DNA of 64,000 nucleotides, from positions 1 to 64,000 of the forward strand of contig JAJFGF010000053.1 of assembly GCA_021776245.1 (NCBI GenBank), read 5' to 3'. The notes under the pieces are model-generated. The model did not search any database and was not told the DNA's origin. It saw only the letters and a program-made list of their open reading frames with translations. Of the stretch, positions 10,899 to 19,306 are shown one piece after another; positions within the stretch are counted from its first letter, which is position 1, and each line of letters opens with the position of its first letter. This stretch comes from Hyphococcus sp. GTDB taxonomy: Bacteria > Pseudomonadota > Alphaproteobacteria > Caulobacterales > Parvularculaceae. Made by a program: the position numbers and the translations under genes.

Positions 10899-12077
10899 AT
10901 GTCGAATACTGAAGACTTTTATCGCATCAAACAGCTGCCGCCTTATGTTTTTGAGGAGGTCAACAATCTGAAATCCGCCCTGCGCAAACAGGGACGCGAC
11001 ATTATTGATCTCGGTATGGGCAATCCCGACATGCCGACGCCAGGTCATATCGTCGACAAGCTGATCGAGACGGTGCAAAAGCCGCGCACCCATGGTTATT
11101 CCGCGTCAAAAGGCATTATTGGCCTGCGCCGCGCCATGGGACGCTATTACAAGCGCCGCTTTGACGTCGGCCTCGACCCCGAAAGTGAAATCATTGCAAC
11201 GCTTGGGTCCAAGGAAGGATTTGCCAATCTGGCGCAGGCAGTGACAGCGCCGGGCGATGTAATCCTTTCACCAAACCCGGCTTATCCGATCCACGCCTAT
11301 GGGTTTATTATCGCAGGCGGCGTTATCGCGCCGATCCCTGCTCATAGCCCCGAGCAATATCTTTCGAGTGTCAGCGAAGCGATCAAAGTTTCGCATATGA
11401 AGCCGCGCGCGATAGTGTTGAACTATCCGTCCAATCCAACAGCGCAGACCGTGACGCTTGATTTTTATAAAGATGCTGTTGCATTGGCGAAAAAGCACGA
11501 CATCCTTATTCTCTCAGATCTTGCCTATGCGGAAATTTATTTCGGCGACCCGCCGCCGTCAATATTGCAGGTCGCCGGCGCCAGAGACATTGCCGTTGAA
11601 GTAAATTCTCTTTCCAAAACCTTCGCTATGGCGGGGTGGCGCGTTGGCATGGCGGTCGGCAATGAGCGGATGATCAAGGCGCTGGGGCGCGTTAAATCCT
11701 ATCTCGACTATGGCGCCTTCACGCCAATCCAGGTCGCAGCAGCGACGGCGCTCGACGGACCCGAGGAATGCATTGAAGAGATGCGACGCACGTATCGCGG
11801 GCGCCGCGATGTTGTGGTTGAGCATTTTGGCGCGGCGGGCTGGGACATTCCGACGCCTGATGCGTCAATGTTCGCCTGGGCGCCGATCCCGGAACAGTTC
11901 CGCGACGTTGGCTCTGTGGAATTCGCCAAACGGTTGATGAATGAGGCCGATGTCGCCGTCGCGCCCGGTATTGGTTTTGGTGAGCATGGTGAAGGATTTG
12001 TTCGCATTGGGCTTGTCGAAAACCAGCAACGCATCCGTCAGGCGGCGCGCAATATCAAAAAGCTATTGCGGCGCTAG
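10899..12077 (+). CDS. Class I/II aminotransferase, AlaC-like
   Basis: The 392-residue PLP-dependent fold-type I aminotransferase has the Schiff-base lysine in NSLSKTFAMAGWRVG, the phosphate-binding arginine in the same segment, and NYPSNPTAQTV, the family Asn-Pro motif. It resembles the glutamate-pyruvate aminotransferase AlaC and the enzymes annotated as aspartate or LL-diaminopimelate aminotransferase that precede homoserine dehydrogenase in many alphaproteobacteria. The substrate is not decided by sequence. It lies 45 bases after gltB, so it may use the glutamate made there. It ends before a promoter and riboswitch. Confidence 0.85.
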   Translation: MSNTEDFYRIKQLPPYVFEEVNNLKSALRKQGRDIIDLGMGNPDMPTPGHIVDKLIETVQKPRTHGYSASKGIIGLRRAMGRYYKRRFDVGLDPESEIIATLGSKEGFANLAQAVTAPGDVILSPNPAYPIHAYGFIIAGGVIAPIPAHSPEQYLSSVSEAIKVSHMKPRAIVLNYPSNPTAQTVTLDFYKDAVALAKKHDILILSDLAYAEIYFGDPPPSILQVAGARDIAVEVNSLSKTFAMAGWRVGMAVGNERMIKALGRVKSYLDYGAFTPIQVAAATALDGPEECIEEMRRTYRGRRDVVVEHFGAAGWDIPTPDASMFAWAPIPEQFRDVGSVEFAKRLMNEADVAVAPGIGFGEHGEGFVRIGLVENQQRIRQAARNIKKLLRR

Positions 12078-12199
12078 GCGCCAACAGAGCCGCTAATCAT
12101 GCATCGTTAAGAAATTCTAACGCGCAGTCGAGTTTTGCTCCGGATCGCTGCCTGCAGAGCACGATCAGTCGCAAAATCGAATATTTTTGAAAATATCTG

Positions 12200-12227
12200 T
12201 TGACGATTTCGCATCTGCGAATATATT
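12200..12227 (+). promoter_or_regulatory. Sigma-70 type promoter of the met operon
   Basis: TTGACG (12200-12205) and TATATT (12222-12227) are 16 bases apart. Initiation about seven bases after the -10 box would fall at or just before the first base of the riboswitch P1 helix (12237), a tight positional agreement that supports both calls. Confidence 0.65.
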
Positions 12228-12236
12228 CCCCGCCAA

Positions 12237-12360
12237 CTCATCAAGACCAGCTGAGGGACAGGCCCGTTGACGCTGGGGCAACCGCCAAGAAGCAAGACCT
12301 GCTTTGAGGAAAGGTGCCAATTCCTTCGAGACGCCAATTTTGGATGTTTCGAGAGATGAG
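12237..12360 (+). promoter_or_regulatory. SAM-I (S-box) riboswitch aptamer
   Basis: The sequence has the S-box core in order: P1 5' strand CTCATC followed by AAGA, the conserved GAGGGAC...GGCCCG and GGCAACC of the P2/kink-turn region, AAGGTGCCAATTCC joining P3 and P4, and a closing P1 3' strand GATGAG that pairs perfectly with CTCATC. It binds S-adenosylmethionine and normally turns the downstream genes off. The next gene is metX. Alphaproteobacteria more often use SAM-II in this position, so a SAM-I class element is notable. Confidence 0.93.
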
Positions 12361-12400
12361 TCGGACGAGTGCATGTTTGTATGCGACCCGCCGTCCGATT
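12361..12400 (+). terminator. Hairpin of the riboswitch expression platform
   Basis: Seven-base arms TCGGACG (12361-12367) and CGTCCGA (12392-12398) form a stem directly after P1, with an inner GCAT/ATGC pairing, and are followed by TTTGGT. The position fits a terminator controlled by SAM binding, but the T-tract is short. No antiterminator pairing was established, so it could act another way. Confidence 0.5.
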
Positions 12401-12454
12401 TGGTCTCTGTGAATCACTTGTTGAGCGACGAAACGAGTGAGGCAGGGATTAAAA

Positions 12455-13450
12455 ATGACAATGGTTCAGCTAAAAGCGCCGGAAAACCCGGATTGTCCGT
12501 TTCCTGATTATCAGGATATCAGCGTGTTGTTGCCGCGCGATTTCATGCTCGAAAGCGGTGAGCGGCTTTCGCGTCCTCAATTGCGCGTTCGCCTTTGCGG
12601 CGACCGGACGCAACCGCTGGTCGTTGCGCTTGGCGGCATTTCGAGCGGGCGCGTAATTGCTGACGCCAGTGACGGGCAGGGCTGGTGGCGCAATATTGTT
12701 GGCTGCGGTCAATCGGTGGATTTAAATCGACTTTGCGTTCTCGGGTTTGATTTTCTGCCAAATACCCGCGAAACCGCGCGGACAATAACGACGCTCGACC
12801 AAGCGCGTGCGCTGGCTCATGCGCTGAAAATTCTTCGATTTGAAAGAATACATAATTTCATCGGCGCCTCTTATGGCGGCATGGTAGCGCTGGCTTTTGC
12901 TGCTGAATATCCTGGACTTGTTGCGCGCTTGTGCGTCATTTCTGCCGCCGATCGCGCACATCCGGCAGCCACTGCGTTGCGCGGCATCCAGCGGCGTATC
13001 CTGAAATTCGCCGCTGAGTGCGGCAGGCCCGAAGACGGCGTTGCTCTTGCGCGCCAGATCGCGATGGCGTCCTATCGAACCCCAACCGAATTCGCAGAAC
13101 GGTTTGACTGCGTTCCTGGCGCCTGTGCGGGGGAAGCGTATGACGTATGCGAATATTTGATTGCGTGCGGCGCAGCCTTTGACATGGACGGTGCGCGTTA
13201 CCTGACGCTTTCAGACTCTATTGATCGGCATCGTGTCGATCCTTCACAAATTCAAACGCAAACGGTGCTGATTTCGAGCTTGAGTGATCAGCTTGTTCCA
13301 CCTGGCGATCTTCAGCGCTTAGCGTCGGCAATACCCGGGACCGTCACCTTACACGAAATTGCATCACGCTACGGCCATGATGCGTTTTTGAAGGAAACGA
13401 AAACCATTGGCGCGTTAATCGAAAACTGCCTTCAGGAGAGTAATTTATGA
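12455..13450 (+). CDS. metX: Homoserine O-acyltransferase, MetX-like
   Basis: The 331-residue alpha/beta hydrolase-fold protein is the first gene behind the SAM-I riboswitch and is followed by metB, so it most likely activates homoserine by O-acetylation or O-succinylation. The nucleophile elbow is GASYGGMVAL, the acid lies in SLSDQLVPP and the histidine in RYGHDAFL. It is shorter than typical MetX (about 370-390). Because MetB classically uses O-succinylhomoserine, a succinyl donor is plausible, but sequence alone does not settle acyl specificity. The ATG is preceded by GAGGCAGGGA, which selects it over an in-frame start six codons earlier. It overlaps metB by four bases. Confidence 0.8.
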   Translation: MTMVQLKAPENPDCPFPDYQDISVLLPRDFMLESGERLSRPQLRVRLCGDRTQPLVVALGGISSGRVIADASDGQGWWRNIVGCGQSVDLNRLCVLGFDFLPNTRETARTITTLDQARALAHALKILRFERIHNFIGASYGGMVALAFAAEYPGLVARLCVISAADRAHPAATALRGIQRRILKFAAECGRPEDGVALARQIAMASYRTPTEFAERFDCVPGACAGEAYDVCEYLIACGAAFDMDGARYLTLSDSIDRHRVDPSQIQTQTVLISSLSDQLVPPGDLQRLASAIPGTVTLHEIASRYGHDAFLKETKTIGALIENCLQESNL

Positions 13451-14676
13451 GCCGCCGGCAAAACCGTGAAACGATTTGCGCCTCAGCTGCCGTCGGCGTC
13501 GACGCCGCGCATCATTCCGTGGCGCCGCCCCTACATCTTTCTGCGAATTATGCGTGGAGCGATCCATGCCAAAAGCCGCAATATGACTACGCGCGCTCTG
13601 GAAACCCGACACGGAGCCAACTCGAAGAAGCGCTTTGTGCGCTTGAGGGCGCCGCAAAAGGCGTTGTGACGGCGTCCGGCATGGCGGCGCTCGATCTTGT
13701 TTTATGTCTGGTTGCGCCCGGCGAGTTGGTATTGGCGCCCCATGATTGTTATGGCGGCACACACCGGCTTTTGACCGCGCGCGCCAAACGCGGTCAGTTC
13801 GACGTCGCCTTTGTCGATCAGTCCAATCCAGAGACGCTTGATGCTGCCTTCAGGCGTGCGCCGAAACTGGTGCTTATTGAAACGCCAAGCAATCCATTGC
13901 TTCGGATTTCTGACATTCGCTCTTGTGTTGCGCTTGCCAGGAAAACAGGCGCCCTTGTTGTTGCCGACAACACATTCCTGTCACCCGCACTGCAGCGCCC
14001 GCTCGAACTCGGCTGCGATATTGTCGTTCACTCGACGACCAAGTTCATCAACGGCCACAGCGATGTTGTCGGCGGCGCTGTGCTTGCGCGTGACGCGGCG
14101 CTTGGTGAAGAGCTTGCCTGGTGGGCGAATTGCACCGGCGTTACAGGCGCTCCCTTTGACAGTTTTCTGACCTTGCGCGGTTTGCGCACTCTGTTTCCAC
14201 GTATTGAGCGCCAGCAATTAACGGCGCAGGCCCTGGTTGATGCGCTCGCCGCTGACGATCGCGTTGAGACCGTATTTTATCCCGGGCTTTCCTCTCATCC
14301 AGGCCACGAAATCGCCCGTTCTCAGCAGGCAGGTTTCGGCGCCATGTTCAGCGTTGAATTCAAAGAGGGCGTGGAAGTGCTGCGCCTGCTCCGATCAATA
14401 AATGTTTTTACTATCGCTGAATCGCTGGGCGGCTTTGAAAGCCTTGTCTGCTTACCGGCGGCGATGACACACGCGTCGATGGATGCAGAAGCGCGGCGGA
14501 TTGCGGGGATTTCTGAAAGGCTTGTGCGTTTTTCCGCCGGGCTGGAGCACGAGCAGGATTTGCTCCGGGATATTTTTACTGCACTTGATTCGGCGTCCGA
14601 AATCGGCGCGGCATTGCCTGCCGGGCCTGCCAATATATCAAAATTTCCGAAACAGGCGGCAGATATATGTGCCTAG
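13447..14676 (+). CDS. metB: Cystathionine gamma-synthase
   Basis: The 409-residue Cys/Met-metabolism PLP enzyme joins an O-acylhomoserine with cysteine to give cystathionine. It closely follows E. coli MetB in recognisable stretches: YDYARSGNPTR, LAPHDCYGGTHRL, FVDQ, ADNTFLSPALQRPLELG, the PLP lysine in STTKFINGHSDVV, and AWWANCTGVTGAPFDS. These favour MetB over O-succinylhomoserine sulfhydrylase, though the two can overlap in activity. The start codon overlaps metX (ATGA) and its end overlaps the next gene, so translation is probably coupled. Confidence 0.85.
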   Translation: MSRRQNRETICASAAVGVDAAHHSVAPPLHLSANYAWSDPCQKPQYDYARSGNPTRSQLEEALCALEGAAKGVVTASGMAALDLVLCLVAPGELVLAPHDCYGGTHRLLTARAKRGQFDVAFVDQSNPETLDAAFRRAPKLVLIETPSNPLLRISDIRSCVALARKTGALVVADNTFLSPALQRPLELGCDIVVHSTTKFINGHSDVVGGAVLARDAALGEELAWWANCTGVTGAPFDSFLTLRGLRTLFPRIERQQLTAQALVDALAADDRVETVFYPGLSSHPGHEIARSQQAGFGAMFSVEFKEGVEVLRLLRSINVFTIAESLGGFESLVCLPAAMTHASMDAEARRIAGISERLVRFSAGLEHEQDLLRDIFTALDSASEIGAALPAGPANISKFPKQAADICA

Positions 14677-16424
14677 AAACTGTGGACATGTCGTTGTCTC
14701 GATCGGCGAGGGGTGAGGCGGCGTCCTTCGCACCGCCCGAGCCAATTGTTTTGAAATTTGGTTCATCGGTGCTGCGCGATGCGTCTGATTTGAAAGACGT
14801 TGTCTCAGAGATTTACCGATATGCCAGACACGGGCGAAAAACCGTCGCGGTTGTTTCCGCTTTCGCGGGAGAAACCGACAAACTCTACAAAGAGGTTGCA
14901 GCGCTTGGCGCCACAAGCCAGTCGCGGCACGCGCCGCGAGTGATCGCACTGGGCGAGGATCGTTCAGCCGCGCTGCTAGCAATTGCCTGTGATGCGTTGG
15001 GATTAGGCGCGCGCATCGCCGGGGCTCGACAATTATCGTTGCGCGCCGGCGGCCCGGTAGACGACGCGCACCCGCAATCGATTGACGACGAGGCCTTGCG
15101 GCACGCGCTGAATGAAAATGATGTCGTGATCGTGCCGGGATTTGTGGCGATTGGCGCCTCTGGCGAACCAGTTTTGCTGGGCCGCGGCGGGTCTGACCTC
15201 ACGGCCGTTTGTGTCGCACATGCGCTGGATCTCGGTGAAGTGTCTCTGATCAAGGATGTGGACGGCGTTTATGATCGTGACCCGGCGATTGCCGGCCGTG
15301 AAGCCAAGCGTTTTCGATATATGGACTGGGGCGCAGCGCGCGATGTTGCAGGAAAATTGTTACAACCGAAGTCTGTCGATTATGCAGCCGCCCGTGATGT
15401 GGCGATCAATGTTCGGCGTCTCGGTGACGATGAAGGTACGCGCGTTGCGTCTAAAACGATTGAACCCGCCGACGCCTTTACGAGCGATCCCTTGGGCGTT
15501 GGCGTAGCCGGCCTCGGTGTTATTGGAGCGGGCGCGGCTTTGCGGATTCTCGAAAACAACGCCGATTACGCGTTCAGCGGTGCGCTCGTGCGCACCCGCG
15601 CAAAAACGCGCGAAGCGCATTTTGATGAGCACAAGCTACATTGCGCACTGGGAGAATTTCTGGACATAAATCCCGATATTATCGTTGACGCGTTGCCTTC
15701 CGGCGGCGCCGGCCGCGAATTGATCGAATCTGCTTTGTCCCGCGGCGTCAGCGTCGTATCAGCAAACAAACAGGCCATTGCAGGATCTCTGGCGAAATTT
15801 CATCACATTGCGGCCGCGAATGGTGCTGCGCTTTTCTATAGCGCCGCTGTGGGCGGCGGGGCGCCCATGATTGAAACGATACGCTGCGCTAAAGCGGCTG
15901 GCAGCGTGCGATCAGTAACGGCGATATTAAACGGCACCGTCAATTTTATCCTTTACGCGATGAAGGGCGGCGAAACCTATGATGGCGCAATTCGGCATGC
16001 GCAGGCGGCGGGGTTTGCCGAGCCGGATCCATCTGCTGATTTATCGGGAGAAGACGCCAGGGCGAAAATATCCATTCTCTGTTTTGAGGCCTTTGGGTGC
16101 GAGCCAGATCCGGGGATAATTGCAGTTGAAGCACTGACACAGGAACTGGCGGAAAAGATCGCGCGGAACGGAGGCGTCTGGAAGCAACTGGCAAAGATGC
16201 GCCAGGCGCCTGACGGTGAAATCATCGCATCTTTGAAATATGAACCTGTGGGTGACGACACGCTGTTCAGCGATACGCCGGGCGAAGGCAATGCAATGCG
16301 TGTCGTCGTTCGTGGCGGGCGGCAATTTGAGTGCCGGGGCAAGGGCGCCGGGCGCCGCCCGACAGTTGAGAGCCTGCTTGCTGATATCGGCGACCACCGG
16401 CGCTCGATTTCAAAAAGCGAATGA
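14667..16424 (+). CDS. Bifunctional aspartokinase/homoserine dehydrogenase lacking ACT domains
   Basis: The 585-residue fusion has an N-terminal amino-acid kinase domain (KFGSSVL near residue 29, RGGSDLTAV, KDVDGVYDRDP) and a C-terminal homoserine dehydrogenase (VAGLGVIGAGAA for NAD(P), SANKQAI, GTVNFIL, and the catalytic Asp/Lys in DLSGEDARAKISIL). E. coli ThrA and MetL have over 800 residues; here the kinase runs straight into the dehydrogenase near residue 275, with no room for the ACT domains that carry allosteric control in ThrA. The first and third steps of the homoserine branch are thus present. Placement in the SAM-controlled operon points to a methionine-dedicated MetL role. A second ATG seven codons downstream is an alternative start. 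Confidence 0.85.
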   Translation: MCLETVDMSLSRSARGEAASFAPPEPIVLKFGSSVLRDASDLKDVVSEIYRYARHGRKTVAVVSAFAGETDKLYKEVAALGATSQSRHAPRVIALGEDRSAALLAIACDALGLGARIAGARQLSLRAGGPVDDAHPQSIDDEALRHALNENDVVIVPGFVAIGASGEPVLLGRGGSDLTAVCVAHALDLGEVSLIKDVDGVYDRDPAIAGREAKRFRYMDWGAARDVAGKLLQPKSVDYAAARDVAINVRRLGDDEGTRVASKTIEPADAFTSDPLGVGVAGLGVIGAGAALRILENNADYAFSGALVRTRAKTREAHFDEHKLHCALGEFLDINPDIIVDALPSGGAGRELIESALSRGVSVVSANKQAIAGSLAKFHHIAAANGAALFYSAAVGGGAPMIETIRCAKAAGSVRSVTAILNGTVNFILYAMKGGETYDGAIRHAQAAGFAEPDPSADLSGEDARAKISILCFEAFGCEPDPGIIAVEALTQELAEKIARNGGVWKQLAKMRQAPDGEIIASLKYEPVGDDTLFSDTPGEGNAMRVVVRGGRQFECRGKGAGRRPTVESLLADIGDHRRSISKSE

Positions 16425-16466
16425 TTTTGATTGATTGCCGCGCTGCCGCTTTTATAGCTAAGTGTT

Positions 16467-17612
16467 ATGTCCACGAATTCATTTTCTCCAGCGGCAGAAA
16501 TTCTGCGGTCATCAAAGCGTCTTGTGATCAAGGCGGGTTCGGCAATCATTTGCGGAACACAGGGTGAGGCGAATGCCAGTTGGCTATCGTCAATAGCAAC
16601 TGATATCGCGATGTTGCGTAATGAAGGCGTCGAAATGATCGTGGTGACGTCTGGCGCCATTGCGCTGGGCCGAAACGTTCTCGGCTTGAAAGGCGCATTG
16701 CGACTGGAAGAAAAGCAGGCGGCGTCTGCAGCCGGGCAGGTCAAGCTGGCGGAAGCCTGGCAGGCCGCGCTCGCGCCCCATGGCATAAAGATCGCGCAGG
16801 TTCTGCTGACCTTGCAGGAAACCGAAGAACGTCGCCGGTACCTGAATGCGCGTGGGACGATCAGGACCCTGCTTGATCTCGGCGCACTGCCATTGGTCAA
16901 TGAAAATGACACAGTTGCGACAAGCGAAATTCGCTATGGAGACAATGACCGGTTGGCGGCGCATACAGCGCAGATTGCCGGTGCGGATGCGCTGATAATT
17001 CTTTCCGATATTGACGGGCTCTATACCGCAGACCCCCGGATCAATGCGGACGCTGCACACATTTCTGTCGTCGACGTCATTACGCCGGAAATTATCCGCT
17101 CGGCTTCGGGCCCCAACAGCGTGAGTGGCGTCGGTTCGGGCGGGATGGCGACAAAAATCACGGCAGCGAAAATCGCCGGCGCCAGTGGTTGTGCGACGAT
17201 TATTGCGGCGGGCGATTGTGCGCATCCGATTAGAGCGGTTCTGGAAGGTGCGCCTGCAACGTTATTTCGGCCGTCGGACAATAAGGAAAATGCACGGCGC
17301 CAGTGGATCGCCGGGCGGATCAAATCAGCTGGCAAGATCATTGTCGATCAAGGCGCCGCCGTTGCGATCAGAGACGGCGCCAGCCTGCTGCCAGCAGGAG
17401 TGACCGCAATAGAAGGCGATTTCCGGCGCGGTGACGCCGTGAGCATCATAAGTACAGATAACGAGATGTTAGGGCAGGGGCTGTCGGCATATGATGCGCC
17501 CGACATTAAAAAAATTATGGGATTATCTTCGGACGCCGCCGAACAGGCGCTCGGTTATCGCCGCCGCCCGGCAGTGATAGAGCGCAATGATCTTGTGCTG
17601 CGGACAAAATGA
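16467..17612 (+). CDS. proB: Glutamate 5-kinase
   Basis: The 381-residue enzyme phosphorylates glutamate in the first step of proline synthesis. The amino-acid kinase domain shows VIKAGSAII, VTSGAIALG, NENDTVA, YGDNDRLAAHTA and SGVGSGGMATKI; a C-terminal PUA domain (about residues 275-370) follows, as in E. coli ProB. It begins 42 bases after the kinase-dehydrogenase fusion with no terminator between, so it may be read from the met promoter. proA follows after 15 bases. No strong ribosome-binding site is evident. Confidence 0.95.
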   Translation: MSTNSFSPAAEILRSSKRLVIKAGSAIICGTQGEANASWLSSIATDIAMLRNEGVEMIVVTSGAIALGRNVLGLKGALRLEEKQAASAAGQVKLAEAWQAALAPHGIKIAQVLLTLQETEERRRYLNARGTIRTLLDLGALPLVNENDTVATSEIRYGDNDRLAAHTAQIAGADALIILSDIDGLYTADPRINADAAHISVVDVITPEIIRSASGPNSVSGVGSGGMATKITAAKIAGASGCATIIAAGDCAHPIRAVLEGAPATLFRPSDNKENARRQWIAGRIKSAGKIIVDQGAAVAIRDGASLLPAGVTAIEGDFRRGDAVSIISTDNEMLGQGLSAYDAPDIKKIMGLSSDAAEQALGYRRRPAVIERNDLVLRTK

Positions 17613-17627
17613 TGTGGAATTGACCCA

Positions 17628-18902
17628 ATGACGGACGATCAGTCGATTGCAGCGGCCATGAAAGTCATCGGCGCCAATGCGCGCGCTGCCACGCGAAAAA
17701 TGGCCTCGGCGCCATCAAAACATAAAAACACAGCGCTGCGTCTTGCCGCTGATCAAATTGTCGAGCGTCAGGAAAGGATTCTGGCTGTTAATCTTGGAGA
17801 GCTCGAAGCTGCTAGGGCGCGTGACGTTTCGCCTGCTTTCATCGACCGCATGACATTAACACCGGCGCGCATCGGCGAGATCGCGACAGCGCTGCGCGAT
17901 ATAGCTTCGCTTGACGATCCTGTCGGCAAATTGATCAGCAAATGGTCGCGGCCAAACGGGCTTCAGATTGAACGCGTGCGTGCGCCCATCGGCGTCATCG
18001 CGATTATTTATGAAAGCCGGCCCAATGTAACTGTTGATGCGGGTGCGATCTGTCTCAAAGCCGGCAATGCGGCTATCCTTCGCGGCGGTTCAGAATGCAT
18101 TAAAACATCGAAAGCGCTGTTTGACTGTCTTGCCGGCGCTTTGGCGCCCAGTGGGCTTCCGGAAAATGCGCTGCAGTTTATTGAGACAACGAACCGCGCC
18201 GCGGTTGGAGAATTGCTGTCGGGGCTCGATGGTCAAATTGACTTGCTCATTCCGCGCGGCGGCAAGTCTCTCGTGTCGCGTGTGCAGTCTGAAGCGCGGG
18301 CGCCGGTCTTGAGCCACCTTGATGGCATCTGTCATGTTTATATTGATCGCGACGCCGATGTGAAAAAAGCAGTCGACATTACAGTCAACTCCAAAATGCG
18401 CCGTACAGGCGTTTGCGGCGCCGCTGAGACGCTCCTTGTAGACCGCGCCATTGCCGGCAAGATCTGGCCACAACTTTCCAAATCATTGCGCGACGCGGGC
18501 TGTGAGCTTCGTGGAGACCGAGCCATACGGAAGATCGACTCATCGATAGCAGCGGCAAAAGAAGAAGATTGGCGAACGGAATATCTCGCGCCAGTCCTGT
18601 CTGTTGCAGTGGTCGAAGGGGTGACTGGTGCGTTGGAACATCTCGAGAAATATTCTTCCGGTCATACGGAAGCTATTGTCACGGAAAATGACGAAACGGC
18701 CGGGCAATTTCTTGTGGGCGCTGACAGCGCGATCCTTTTGCACAACGCCTCGACACAATTTGCCGATGGCGGTGAGTTTGGGCTGGGAGCAGAGATCGGC
18801 ATCGCCACCGGGCGTCTCCATGCTCGCGGGCCGGTCGGCGTAGAAGAATTGACGACCTATAAGAATATTGTGCGCGGGCACGGTCAGATTCGGCCAAACT
18901 GA
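17628..18902 (+). CDS. proA: Gamma-glutamyl phosphate reductase
   Basis: The 424-residue aldehyde dehydrogenase-superfamily enzyme reduces glutamyl phosphate to glutamate semialdehyde. Recognised features are IGVIAIIYESRPNVTVDA, LKAGNAAILRGGSE, the catalytic Cys in RRTGVCGAAETLLVD, and HTEAIVTEND near the C terminus. Length is normal. With proB it forms the usual proline pair. A long interrupted palindrome follows about 85 bases downstream. Confidence 0.95.
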   Translation: MTDDQSIAAAMKVIGANARAATRKMASAPSKHKNTALRLAADQIVERQERILAVNLGELEAARARDVSPAFIDRMTLTPARIGEIATALRDIASLDDPVGKLISKWSRPNGLQIERVRAPIGVIAIIYESRPNVTVDAGAICLKAGNAAILRGGSECIKTSKALFDCLAGALAPSGLPENALQFIETTNRAAVGELLSGLDGQIDLLIPRGGKSLVSRVQSEARAPVLSHLDGICHVYIDRDADVKKAVDITVNSKMRRTGVCGAAETLLVDRAIAGKIWPQLSKSLRDAGCELRGDRAIRKIDSSIAAAKEEDWRTEYLAPVLSVAVVEGVTGALEHLEKYSSGHTEAIVTENDETAGQFLVGADSAILLHNASTQFADGGEFGLGAEIGIATGRLHARGPVGVEELTTYKNIVRGHGQIRPN

Positions 18903-19077
18903 CCAAATGCTGCACCGGCTAAGGAGTTAGATGAATATGCTAAAAAAGTGCATGAAAGGTGCGGCACAGTAAACTAATGACGTCTAATTGGAATTAGCAG
19001 GTTGTTTTTTAACCAATTCCAATTTAGGGGCTTATTTGCGCTGCAACAAATGCCGCGCGGAAACCGGAATAGAAGAG
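18903..19077. other. Intergenic region before the ilv leader
   Basis: No gene is recognised here. A frame opening at 18988 extends the ilv leader ORF upstream, but its extra 30 residues are not rich in branched-chain residues and run across the palindrome described separately. A promoter for the ilv leader should lie here, but I could not identify convincing -35 and -10 boxes. Confidence 0.45.
18986..19024. repeat. Long interrupted palindrome between proA and the ilv leader
   Basis: Arms AATTGGAAT and ATTCCAATT enclose an inner GGTT/AACC pair separated by GTTTTTT, giving a near-symmetrical 39-base structure. It could be a regulator-binding site for the ilv promoter or a hairpin ending proBA transcription. 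There is no T-tract after it, only a run of T within the loop, so a terminator is the less likely reading. Confidence 0.55.
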
Positions 19078-19224
19078 ATGCAGTCTTTGTTTGACGCAGC
19101 ATTGGCCAGAGTGGTTGCGCCGTTTATGGGCGATCAACTTTTGCCTTTTCTAATGCCCCTCCTTCTAGTGGTGATCCTCCTTATTAGCCCCAACCGGGGA
19201 GTGGCCTTGGAGCCCGCGCGCTAA
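19078..19224 (+). CDS. Branched-chain-rich leader peptide of the ilv operon
   Basis: The 48-codon ORF ends with nine consecutive Leu, Val and Ile codons (LLLVVILLI, 19159-19185) and then SPNRGVALEPAR and a double stop. Its C-terminal pattern recalls the E. coli ilv leader peptide, where a Val/Ile run is followed by a proline and GAAL. It lies directly before a terminator hairpin and ilvD, the arrangement of ribosome-mediated attenuation: ribosomes stalled at these codons when branched-chain tRNAs are scarce allow read-through. An in-frame ATG at 19126 would give a 32-residue peptide; the ATG at 19078 is chosen because AGAAGAG precedes it, but this is not decisive. Confidence 0.8.
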   Translation: MQSLFDAALARVVAPFMGDQLLPFLMPLLLVVILLISPNRGVALEPAR

Positions 19225-19245
19225 TAAAGCGACACGGACCTTCAA

Positions 19246-19277
19246 AAACCCGCTCCCGACCGGAAGCGGGTTTTTTT
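19246..19277 (+). terminator. Attenuator terminator before ilvD
   Basis: Arms AACCCGCT and AGCGGGTT, separated by ten bases, are followed by a run of T (TTTTTTTG overall). This is a good intrinsic terminator located between the leader peptide stop and ilvD. GGGAG at 19197-19201, just past the branched-chain codons, is complementary to CTCCC at 19253-19257, which overlaps the 5' arm, so a competing antiterminator is possible. That pairing is inference. Confidence 0.85.
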
Positions 19278-19306
19278 GTGTTTGAAACAAAGGCGAGAAG
19301 AAAAGA

